Of a DNA stretch of 64,000 nucleotides, positions 44,674 through 54,100 are shown piece by piece. Both the position numbers and the translations under genes were made by a program. How positions within the stretch are numbered: the stretch's first letter is position 1; each line of letters opens with the position of its first letter. This DNA comes from SB11 sp037968475 (GTDB taxonomy: Bacteria > Bacteroidota > Bacteroidia > UBA8524), in assembly GCA_037968475.1 (NCBI GenBank), contig JBBKVO010000004.1, forward strand, positions 128,270 through 192,269. Reading direction: 5' to 3'. The notes under the pieces were generated by a model. That model ran no database searches and was not told the origin of the DNA. It saw only the letters and a program-made list of their open reading frames with translations.

Positions 44674-46323
44674 TTATTTTTTGATGATTTTGTAACTGCT
44701 TAAAGTCTCTTTATCATCAGTAATTGTGAGATAATATAAGCCCGAAGCTTCGTTAACTAGATTAATGTAAGTATTGGGCTTATTAATACTTTCTTCTGCT
44801 ACAATCCTGCCAATTTGATCCGTTAATATGTATTTGATGGACGAATTCAAATAATAAAAGTCGGGAATACTAATTAATATATTAGTTTCAAACGGATTAG
44901 GGTATATGTTGCAGTTAATAAAAGGAGTATTTTTTGTTGGGACGACTGACAAAACAGGGGCATTGGTGTAGTGTAGACTATCTAAAGGAAAAGAATCCTT
45001 CACAAGGTAAAGCACTTTAGGTTGGGGTAAAATATAAGTAGAGTCTTTTACTGGTTTAGTACAAAGACTATCGTAGGTTAGATTTATATTTGATTTTTGT
45101 ACAAAAGTCAAATCATCGTTATACTTTTTGCAGATTACATCAAAATCCCCATTTTCAGCAAGTTTACCAACAGTAAGAATTTTACCGTCAGAGGTGGCAA
45201 TCATATCGTGTACAGCAGTAAAGCCTGTGGTAGTGGAGTTAATAACTCTTTGGTCAACAAACTCCTTATGCAGAACTACTCCATTCGAATCTACAACATA
45301 CATTTTACCATAAGATTGGTTGGATATATCATTTTCTGGATAGTAAGCACAATATATAGCATATTTGTTATCACTTAATTTTACAATTGACGTGGGGGCT
45401 TCATTTTTTGTAGTATCACCAAGTAATTTATTCCAAAAGGTATATCCTGAGGTATCAATCTTTCTTAAATAAAAAGACTCTGTAATTCTATTGTCTTTAG
45501 CATTTGGTCGCCTATTATTATAGCCTGCTAGGAACATGGTTTCAGAGTGTCGGGCAGATGCACTAAAGTAGGCAGTATGAATAGTGTCATTTAACTCATT
45601 AATTTTAGACCAATAGACAAATCCATTAGTGTCTAATTTATAATTGATGGCTTTATCCCATTTTAAATTTGGATTTGCTTTGGTGCCTAATGGGATAGAA
45701 CCAAAGTAGAACAAATTTTTCTCCAGTAAATGATAACGCCCAAGATCATTATCAAAAGTCTTATGAAGTATTATTGAGTCTGCTGTTTCAGTAACTTTTA
45801 AAAGAGTATTATAACCATTGTTAAAATTTTCTATACTTAAAATCAGGTTGTTAGAGTTTGGTAGTTCAATAACAGAACCCAAAAAATTATACCCATTTAC
45901 CTCTTCATTGTATATTACTTGCCATTCAGGCTCAAAACATTCGTTAAGTTTTACTATAAAAGGATCTCCGTTTTGAGTATCAATAGAAGTACTAACGCCA
46001 CTTATTAAATACCCGCCTTTTTCAAGTTTGTTTAGCCATAAAAAGCCAAAAATATTTCCATTGTTAAATCTATACGTTTTTTTCCAAAGCAAATTACCAT
46101 TTATATCTAGTTTTACTATGTCAAAATAGTCTCCTTCAGTTCCGTGGTATATAGGGAAAACATAGCCTTTATCATAAGTTTCTATTACCGCTCGTGTATC
46201 ATCATACCTAAAACGCTTGAAACGGACACTCCAGTCCTGTCCAAAGCAAAAGTTTACTATCACTATTAATAATAGCGATAGTAAACTTCTTTTCAAATTT
46301 GTGTACTTAGTTTTTATAAACAA
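44674..46323 (-). CDS. Secreted T9SS cargo, tandem copy 2
   Basis: The frame is open further upstream. The TTG at 46323 matches the start of copy 1 and gives the same length, 549 residues. It has the same signal region (NLKRSLLSLLLIVIVNFCFGQ), the same D-x-x-G...W-x-K repeats and the same type A sorting domain (CNIYPNPFETNILISIPDF, ASGLYYLTI). Differences from copy 1 are scattered single substitutions. The first 17 bases overlap the 3' end of the beta-helix gene, so translation may be coupled to it. This copy keeps the original junction with that gene and is likely the positional ancestor at this end. Confidence 0.82.
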   Translation of the reverse strand: MFIKTKYTNLKRSLLSLLLIVIVNFCFGQDWSVRFKRFRYDDTRAVIETYDKGYVFPIYHGTEGDYFDIVKLDINGNLLWKKTYRFNNGNIFGFLWLNKLEKGGYLISGVSTSIDTQNGDPFIVKLNECFEPEWQVIYNEEVNGYNFLGSVIELPNSNNLILSIENFNNGYNTLLKVTETADSIILHKTFDNDLGRYHLLEKNLFYFGSIPLGTKANPNLKWDKAINYKLDTNGFVYWSKINELNDTIHTAYFSASARHSETMFLAGYNNRRPNAKDNRITESFYLRKIDTSGYTFWNKLLGDTTKNEAPTSIVKLSDNKYAIYCAYYPENDISNQSYGKMYVVDSNGVVLHKEFVDQRVINSTTTGFTAVHDMIATSDGKILTVGKLAENGDFDVICKKYNDDLTFVQKSNINLTYDSLCTKPVKDSTYILPQPKVLYLVKDSFPLDSLHYTNAPVLSVVPTKNTPFINCNIYPNPFETNILISIPDFYYLNSSIKYILTDQIGRIVAEESINKPNTYINLVNEASGLYYLTITDDKETLSSYKIIKK

Positions 46324-48772
46324 GTCCGTAATATATAACAGTACTACTCTCTTCAAGATAAACATAATAATAGCCGGTTGGTGCAGCGCCTGAACTTAAT
46401 ACAACAGTTTCTGTTGCGCCATTGCCAACCGTTTTGGGTTGGGTATCTAATATATTGCCCTGCATATCTTTTAATAAGACGCTAAAAGTACGGCTAAAGT
46501 TTTTTGTATTTGTTATATCAATGGATATGGTTGATGTAAAAGGATTAGGATAATTTGTTACCTCTAATCCGCTGGTATCTGTGGGAGGAGTCCATGCACT
46601 ATCATTGGGGAGCCAACTGTATAGTATTGTTCCATAATAGGGGTTTGTAGAGTCGCAATCAACAGCAGCTTGCGTAAGTATTTGTGCATCAACGGACATC
46701 ACCCCTGAGCCATCAGCCATTGTTTTCAGAGTAGTGTAATAGCTTTTTAACCATGTAGTACTGTATCCACTTTGTGCGTAAAGTTTCATTAAATCCATAT
46801 AATCACAATATTCGAGTACATCGGCATTATTACTATATAATGTTCTTAGGGAAGTGATTAGTGAGTTTATTGCCGAAAAATTTTTCTCAGCCAAAAAGTA
46901 CTGTAACAAAAGATATTTACCTGTAAAATTTTTGTGATTAGCTAAGGTATTAACAATAGTATCTCTGTATGTACTATCTGGTATAGAATCGGCCAACATA
47001 ATATCGCCATATGCACCCACTAAATCGGCCAGAGTCATATCATAAGCATTGGTAACCCTATTGTGTTCATCTACTTCATTGGATTGAATACCTCCAACTT
47101 CAATAGCATCTAGTGAATTAGCATAATCATTATAAACACCTTTAATAGTCCCACCTGACGATACCATACCACTTACTTGCCAAAAAGTATATTTTGAACA
47201 TTTGCTTTGTGGTGTAACATACCAATCGTATAAAGTTGGACATTGATTATTTACTGATGCCAGTATTGCAATAACATTATATTTAGGAAAAGGGTTTTCT
47301 CTAGGAAGCGATCCATGATAATAGTTAAAAGACGATGGCCCTCCATTAAGAATATTCCATTGTCCTGTGGTCATTACCGAAAATTTGTTACTTGCGGGAA
47401 GGAAAGCTGAACCCTGATTGGCTAGCGTTGATCCACTATAAATATTTATATCATTATCTCTAATTTGTGAAAAGTTGTTACAACCAAGTTGAAGTTTGCT
47501 GTTATTACCTTCACTATGGAAACCTTTGCGAAGTTTATAAATTGTGTTATAGCTAATATTGTTTGACATAAAACCATTTCCAACAACATCTATTGCCCAG
47601 TTGTCTTTCTTTTGAGAACTAAAATTGTAGAAAGTATTTTGATTTATACTTTGCAAAGCTGGAGAACTAGAATAAATACCCAGAGCACTAGGCGAATACG
47701 GCACACCTGATGAAACAATAAAAGTATTCTTTTTTGCGGATAGGGCTTCATCAGAAACATTATAAATGCCATGTACATTTGAACCAAATGTATTGTCGTT
47801 AATAACAGATCGTCTAATAAAGCGCGATACTCCCCCCATAAGCCTAATGCCATTTTCTAAAAGAGTAAAAGTATTATTTTTTATTGTAGCATTACTTGAA
47901 TATAACAGAAGCCCAAAATGCTGTTTTTCATAGGTATTACTGCTTGTTTTTGTATATGAGAATGAGTTATTTGTTATTTCATATTTAAAGCTATTTAGGT
48001 TGGCTTTTATATATCCAATAGTTAGAAGTGTTCCATCGGCTTTAGCTAATTGGTAACCATTGCTAAACTCTGAAGTGAAGGTATTGTTTTCTATCACTGA
48101 AGACTGCTGATAGTTTGGGTAGGGGGCAAAACTCAGAGCAGTTTCAAAATTATTTTCAAAAAAACTATTTTTAATATATAAAACAGCCCCTCCTTCTGTT
48201 CCTTGTGGTGCAAAAGGATGGCTAAATTGATTAGGACGAAATGAGTTATCTCCCGCACTAATACCAACGTAAGAATAGCGTATTTTCGAATTGTATAGAT
48301 ATACAATAGCTTGATTGTGTGAGATTTTTCTTTGTAAGCAGCAATCAATCCCATTAAGTTGATCTCCATCAAATTCAGGGTCAATGCAATTCATGTTGTG
48401 GCATATATAATAAAGTTCATTTTCTTGCCCATATAAAGGATTTCCTTCTGCAATTATGCCATACCAAAAGTTTGAGCCTGTTAGTGATGTTCCGCTAATA
48501 TCATCCGCATGAGTTAATGTAGCATCTACCATGTATAAAACTGCGCCGGGTTTCAAAATTATTTTGGTATTAGTAGCCATTCTTACAAGACCGGAAACAG
48601 TTAGTGCTTCTCCCGATGGTACAATAATATTTGTTGTACAAACGCCATTAACAAGATTGTCGTTAAGATTTTTATTAACGCAATCTGAGGAGAGTGTTAC
48701 AGTAGCTTGAGAAAAAGAATTAAGGGCAAAGACTGTAAGAATACAGATTAATATCAACTTCAAGTTTTTCAT
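46307..48772 (-). CDS. Secreted right-handed beta-helix protein with T9SS-type C-terminal domain
   Basis: An 821-residue protein with a signal peptide (MKNLKLILICILTVFALNSFSQ). Residues about 45-480 form a parallel beta-helix pattern with many N-x-F turns (IKNSFFENNFETALSF, VIENNTFTSEF, TIKNNTFTLLENGIRL, VINDNTFGSNVHGIY). A helical region of about 170 residues follows. The C-terminus is sorting-domain-like (VTNYPNPFTSTISIDI, LLKDMQGNILD, PTGYYYVYLEES). Beta-helices often bind or cleave polysaccharides, but no catalytic residues are evident. It is likely exported by T9SS and is the first gene of the three-cargo run. Confidence 0.82.
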   Translation of the reverse strand: MKNLKLILICILTVFALNSFSQATVTLSSDCVNKNLNDNLVNGVCTTNIIVPSGEALTVSGLVRMATNTKIILKPGAVLYMVDATLTHADDISGTSLTGSNFWYGIIAEGNPLYGQENELYYICHNMNCIDPEFDGDQLNGIDCCLQRKISHNQAIVYLYNSKIRYSYVGISAGDNSFRPNQFSHPFAPQGTEGGAVLYIKNSFFENNFETALSFAPYPNYQQSSVIENNTFTSEFSNGYQLAKADGTLLTIGYIKANLNSFKYEITNNSFSYTKTSSNTYEKQHFGLLLYSSNATIKNNTFTLLENGIRLMGGVSRFIRRSVINDNTFGSNVHGIYNVSDEALSAKKNTFIVSSGVPYSPSALGIYSSSPALQSINQNTFYNFSSQKKDNWAIDVVGNGFMSNNISYNTIYKLRKGFHSEGNNSKLQLGCNNFSQIRDNDINIYSGSTLANQGSAFLPASNKFSVMTTGQWNILNGGPSSFNYYHGSLPRENPFPKYNVIAILASVNNQCPTLYDWYVTPQSKCSKYTFWQVSGMVSSGGTIKGVYNDYANSLDAIEVGGIQSNEVDEHNRVTNAYDMTLADLVGAYGDIMLADSIPDSTYRDTIVNTLANHKNFTGKYLLLQYFLAEKNFSAINSLITSLRTLYSNNADVLEYCDYMDLMKLYAQSGYSTTWLKSYYTTLKTMADGSGVMSVDAQILTQAAVDCDSTNPYYGTILYSWLPNDSAWTPPTDTSGLEVTNYPNPFTSTISIDITNTKNFSRTFSVLLKDMQGNILDTQPKTVGNGATETVVLSSGAAPTGYYYVYLEESSTVIYYGLVYKN

Positions 48773-48848
48773 AAATAAAAAATTTAGGTAAACTTAAAGT
48801 TGATCTATTAAGTAGGCAACTTTCTACTAAGGTTTTCGACGAAAATTT

Positions 48849-49496
48849 TCACAAAGTATACGATATACCCACCGAAGCCGTTATTACACGGTTTTTGGTG
48901 GTTATATTGGTTTTTACCACATCGGTAAGACCGTGTAGGTAGCGTATTTCAGGCATAACATTTATTTCGCCAAAACGAATACGCAAGCCTAAACCACCAA
49001 TAATACTTTGTGCATTTTTTTCAAAATTTTCGGTAACGGTGCGGGTAGATGTATAAGGCGCTTGAATAGCATCTTTTGCCGAACCTAAACTTTCGTAGCC
49101 GTAACCTCCAAATACATATAGCCCTAAAACTTTCAACGCTCTAAAATTATATACTAACGATATAGCAGCATCGGTATAGTTTAGTTTACGCACAGCTTCT
49201 ACTTCAACATTATTACCATCGTAGTAGTTTATTAATGCGCCTTTGGGGTTAGACATAATCTCGGCTCGCAAACCAAATTTCTTAAAAATACGCACTTGTG
49301 CAAAAGCACCTACCATAATAAAGGTATTATTTTGGTGCTCTAAAATGCTTGAGTTTTGAAGTGCCCTAAAGTTGGCGTAGTTGGCTCCTATTCGTATGCC
49401 TGCTTGTATTTTGGGTAACTTATTTTTTTGCCCAAAACATAAAAGTGATAAAAGCATAATGGCAGGAAGCAAAATAAATCTCGACCTTTGTATCAT
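48849..49496 (-). CDS. PorT-like outer-membrane beta-barrel protein
   Basis: A 215-residue protein with a signal peptide (MIQRSRFILLPAIMLLSLLCFGQ), then eight or so amphipathic strands: AGIRIGANYANF, FIMVGAFAQVRIFKKFGLRAEIMSNPKG, LNYTDAAISLVYNF, VLGLYVFGGYGYESLG, and RIRFGEINVMPEIRYLHGLTDV. This is the OMP_b-brl_2/PorT pattern. PorT in other Bacteroidota contributes to T9SS function, but many members of the family have no known role. It lies upstream of the beta-helix gene by 76 bases on the same strand. Confidence 0.8.
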   Translation of the reverse strand: MIQRSRFILLPAIMLLSLLCFGQKNKLPKIQAGIRIGANYANFRALQNSSILEHQNNTFIMVGAFAQVRIFKKFGLRAEIMSNPKGALINYYDGNNVEVEAVRKLNYTDAAISLVYNFRALKVLGLYVFGGYGYESLGSAKDAIQAPYTSTRTVTENFEKNAQSIIGGLGLRIRFGEINVMPEIRYLHGLTDVVKTNITTKNRVITASVGISYTL

Positions 49497-49576
49497 AATT
49501 GGTTACAATTTTATCTATTTCTTTAAACTTTGGGTAATTTTTTTACCCCCTTATACATATATAAACGATTGTGAAT

Positions 49577-50938
49577 ATGAATTTTGTGTCTAAAAATCCC
49601 TACAATGGTGAAATATTTAATAAATACCCTTCAGCAACACCTGCACAGTTAGAACAAGCTATAAACAAGGCCGATTTTGTATTTAATCACTGGAAAAAAC
49701 TTAGCTATACACAGCGTGGAGAACATTTTAGTCGTTTGGCCATTTTGATGAAAGAGCAAATAGATGAATTGGCTAAAACTATTACGCTTGAAATGGGTAA
49801 ACCATTAAAAGAATCGAAAGCCGAACTGAATAAAACAATAGCTTGTTGCAAGTATTATGCTACACAAGCTGAACGATTATTGCAATCGCAACACATACAA
49901 GGTGTGGATTTAAAGGCCGAGATATTGTTTCAACCCCTTGGTGTAATATTTGGCGTTTTCCCTTGGAATTTTCCTTTTTGGCAAGTGTTACGTTTTGCCG
50001 TACCTACTCTAATGGCAGGCAATACAGCCATTTTTAAGCATTCGCCCAATGTGCCGCAATGTGCACTGCATATTGAACGTTTGTTTTTAGAAGCGGGTTT
50101 TCCCGAAGGTGTGTTGCAAAATGTATTTGCCAATGTTGAGGATGTAGAAAGTATAATAGCTAACCCTAAAATAAAAGCGGTTACGCTAACAGGTAGCGAA
50201 AGGGCAGGGGCATCAGTAGCTTCTTTAGCAGGAAAATACCTTAAAAAAAGTGTGATGGAGCTGGGAGGTAGTGATGCTTTTGTGGTGTTTGAAGATGCCG
50301 ATATGGAAAAAACAGTGGCGGCTGCATTGCGCTCACGTTATCAAAATAGCGGGCAAAGTTGTATATCTGCCAAACGTTTTATAGTAAGGCAAGAGGTGGC
50401 TGATGAGTTTACCCAAAAATTATTGGCAGGGGTAAAAAATCTAAAACAAGGCGACCCTATGCAAGAGGGTATAAATATGGGCACGCTTGCCCGCCCTGAT
50501 TTGGCTGATAAGGTAGAAGAACAATTGAAACTAACCTTGCAACAAGGGGCTACTCTTTTGTATGGCGGGACACGCTTGAGTGATGCTGTAGTTGAGCCAA
50601 CTATAATTACCAATGTACCGCTTAACTCGCCTGCTTTTACCCAAGAAGTATTTGGCCCCGTAGCACCTATATTTATTGCTAAGAACGACGAAGAGGCACT
50701 TGTGCTGGCCAATACTACCATATATGGTTTAGGCTCATCCGTTTGGACACAAAACCAAGAACGTGCACGCCAATTTGCCGAAGAAATAAATAGCGGTATG
50801 GTTTATCTTAACGAAATGGTACACTCTACTCCTGAATTGCCTTTTGGCGGAATAAATAACTCAGGCTATGGTCGCGAGTTATCTGTTTTTGGTATTACTG
50901 AGTTTGTGAATATTAAAGGGATATATAGCAGCTTATAG
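49577..50938 (+). CDS. NAD(P)-dependent succinate-semialdehyde dehydrogenase
   Basis: An aldehyde dehydrogenase of 453 residues from the ATG at 49577 (a GTG six bases earlier is possible). It shows PWNFPFW (129-135), GSERAG in the cofactor loop (206-211), the catalytic glutamate E228 in MELGGSD and the nucleophile C262 in NSGQSCISAKRF. The beginning VSKNPYNGEIFNKYP and short length match the Sad/GabD-like branch used for succinate semialdehyde. It oxidises the aldehyde to succinate. The assignment to this substrate is from family resemblance. A small hairpin terminator follows. It is divergent from the PorT-like gene. Confidence 0.88.
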   Translation: MNFVSKNPYNGEIFNKYPSATPAQLEQAINKADFVFNHWKKLSYTQRGEHFSRLAILMKEQIDELAKTITLEMGKPLKESKAELNKTIACCKYYATQAERLLQSQHIQGVDLKAEILFQPLGVIFGVFPWNFPFWQVLRFAVPTLMAGNTAIFKHSPNVPQCALHIERLFLEAGFPEGVLQNVFANVEDVESIIANPKIKAVTLTGSERAGASVASLAGKYLKKSVMELGGSDAFVVFEDADMEKTVAAALRSRYQNSGQSCISAKRFIVRQEVADEFTQKLLAGVKNLKQGDPMQEGINMGTLARPDLADKVEEQLKLTLQQGATLLYGGTRLSDAVVEPTIITNVPLNSPAFTQEVFGPVAPIFIAKNDEEALVLANTTIYGLGSSVWTQNQERARQFAEEINSGMVYLNEMVHSTPELPFGGINNSGYGRELSVFGITEFVNIKGIYSSL

Positions 50939-50939
50939 T

Positions 50940-50962
50940 AAATCTAGCCCATAGATTTTTTT
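50940..50962 (+). terminator. Small intrinsic terminator
   Basis: AAATCTA (50940-50946) pairs with TAGATTT (50952-50958) around a 5-base loop and is followed by TTTT. It begins 2 bases after the dehydrogenase stop codon. The stem is AT-rich, so strength is uncertain. Confidence 0.55.
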
Positions 50963-51141
50963 AAACATATTTTTCTCAGCCATGATGCAGCTTTTTCATT
51001 GTTAAACAAATCTACTTCATGGGGCTTTATGTATAAACATTAATACCAATTGGTGTATTATGTCTATAAAACAGTAGTGGTTATATAATACCTATTAACA
51101 TAGGCAACAAATAGTTGCAATACCTTATCTTTGATATAAGA

Positions 51142-54100
51142 ATGAGAAAATTTTTAGTTTCGATATTACTCTTTTTGAGTTGTTTGGGATATAGCAGAGC
51201 CGATCACGTGGTGGGGTCTGATATTTTATATAAATGTTTGGGCAATGGTAAGTACGAGATAATTTTTAAGTTTTATCGCGATTGCAACGGTTGCAACGTT
51301 GCCGGTGGCGGTGGTGGTGGTACGGGTGCCAGTTGTGGCCATCCAGTATTAACCATTACTGGAGCAAACGGAACGTGCAACAATGTTGGATTGGGAAACG
51401 TAAATATTACTCGTGTATCAATAACCGATATCACACAGCTTTGTGGTAGCTCTAAAAGTGCTTGCGCAGGGGGTACATTCCCTTATGGAATTGAAGAGCA
51501 TTTATATAAAGGTACTATTGATTTATCGGCGCGAATAGCATCAGGTTGCTGTAAGTTTAAAATATCAACAACCATTTTTGTACGCTCAACCACTATAACA
51601 ACAGGTGCAGCCAATCAAGGTTTTTATACAGAAGCATATATAAATGCTTGTGATAGTATTTGTAATAGCTCGCCCATATATACTAGCCATCCAGTAGCTA
51701 TTATTTGTGTTGGGCAAGACTTTGTTTTTAATAATGGTGCATTAGATACTATTGATGTAGGAGATTCTTTATCGTATGAAATGGCACCTGCCTTTCAGGG
51801 AGCTAATAGCCAAGTGAGCTATACAGGTACATTTTCAGCAACAAGGCCAATGTCTTTTTTGGGTTCACCAAATATTAATTTGGGTTCGCCTGCGGGTTTT
51901 CATCTCGATTCTGTTACTGGAGATTTAAGTTTTAGACCCACAAAAGTAAATGAAACAGGTGTATTGGTGATTGAGGTAGTTGAGTGGCGAAAGGTAAATG
52001 GTATAATGACAGAAGTGGGGCGAACACGGCGAGATATGCAAGTAATTGTCGTCTCCTGTCCGAATAACAAAATACCTACCATAGCTCCTCCATTTAGTGC
52101 CATAGCTTGTGTGGGACAGCAAGTATGTATGGATATTATTACCGATGACCCAGATAAAAACAGGGATAGTGTTATAATATCATGGAATAGGGGTATCCCT
52201 CGCGCTACTTTCACCAATAATAATGGAACTGTTAGGTTTGCTTCGGGGCAGGTGTGTTGGACTCCTTTAGAAACCGATGTAAGTAATATACCTCATACCT
52301 TTACTATTACTGCAAAAGATAATGCTTGCCCGCTTAGTGGTATAGCCATTAGGGCATTCTCAATCACTGTACGCGAAACACCAAAAGCTACCCGAAGTTT
52401 TACACAACTTACCTGTGGTAATGTGATAAACAAGGCCGTACCTTTTAAAACATACGCGGGAGGGCTGGATGTTGAACGTATTGTAAAAGATTCGATTGGT
52501 AGAACATACTATAATGGGGGTAATAAGCTTATTGATACCATACAAATGCGACCGGGGTTAAACGTGGTTACATTAGTACTAAAAACCAAAGCACCTTGTG
52601 TTAATGCCTTTGCTGATACTATAATTATTGACCCTTATGTGCAGATAGATTTGCCCAACGATACTTTTTTGTGTGAGGGAAGTACAATAAATATCCCCTC
52701 AGCAAAAAACTATGGTAAAGCGCCATATCATTATTTGTGGAGCACATCAGCAAACGATACCTTACCCACGTTAACAGGTTTTGCACCTACTACTGATACT
52801 TCAGTATATTTAACTATAAGCGATGGCGAAGGCTGTAAACACGCTGATACTATGCACTTTTTGTATAGAACGAAACCATTAATAGCATTAGATACAGGAA
52901 AACGTATTTGCTTTAACGAGATTGTAGAACTTGATGCGGGTAATGATACCTTCCCATCAAAATATACATATTTATGGAATACAGTTCATAACAACCTTCA
53001 AGATACATCACGTAAACTCACAGTAAGAGATAGTAACTATTATATCGCAACAGTAAAAGATTCAATTGGTTGTACCAATAGCGATACTTTTAAACTGTAT
53101 GTTAATTATTTGCCTGTATTATTAGGCCCTGATAGAAAAATTTGTACCGGAGATACTGCAAAACTAATAGCAGCAGGTGCTGATACGTATAAGTGGTATA
53201 AACTTCCCGGTCCTGGTGTGGTAGGGGTAAATGCTTTATACAATGAGGTATTGACAACACAAGCTACTTATAGAATAACAGGGACAAAAACCTATGGAGG
53301 TGTAACCTGCGAAAATGATGATAGTATTACCATAGATATCAATCCGTTACCAATTATAAACTTTACTGCCATACCTGATAAGTGTGAAAAATCGGTGGCA
53401 TTTAACTTAAATCAAGGTATATCGTTCCCTACGATTACATCAGGTACATGGACTTGCCTTGACAACTCCAATTGGGTGCAAAACAATAATTTTTATCCTG
53501 ATTCTGTAACTGTAACTCATCCTTCGGGCTTTCAAACCATTAATGTGAAATATGATGTGGTTGATGCCAATGGGTGTAAAAAAGCTGCTGTTACCAGTTT
53601 TAGGGTAATTCGCTTACCCGAGGTAAATCTACGAGACTCTTCAATATGTGGTGATAAAGGCAAGGTAGATTTGAAACAACTTACTTTAACACCTACTAAT
53701 GTAGCCCCCGGAACCTGGAAATGGAGTAGCCAAAATACTACGGCAAACGCAGCACTTGAAGGTGCGGGCTCTAGTACACTATTTAACCTTGCATCAGTAC
53801 CACAAGGACAAACCTACCCATTATGCTTACAGGTTACCAACTTATTTGGTTGCCCTAATTCAGCTTGTTTAAATGTTACAGTGCGCAATGTGCCCGTTGT
53901 AGAAGCGGGTTTTATATCGCCCAAATGTGAAAACGATACATTGGTTCATTTAGCAACATCACAAGGGTTAAGCCCTGTTGGCGGAACTTGGCAAAGTTTA
54001 TCGGGAGGTATTGTAAATACAGATTGGTTCGACCCAGCATTAGTTACCGCAGGTTTGCAGCACAAACTTACATACACCTATGATATTCCAAATAATAACT

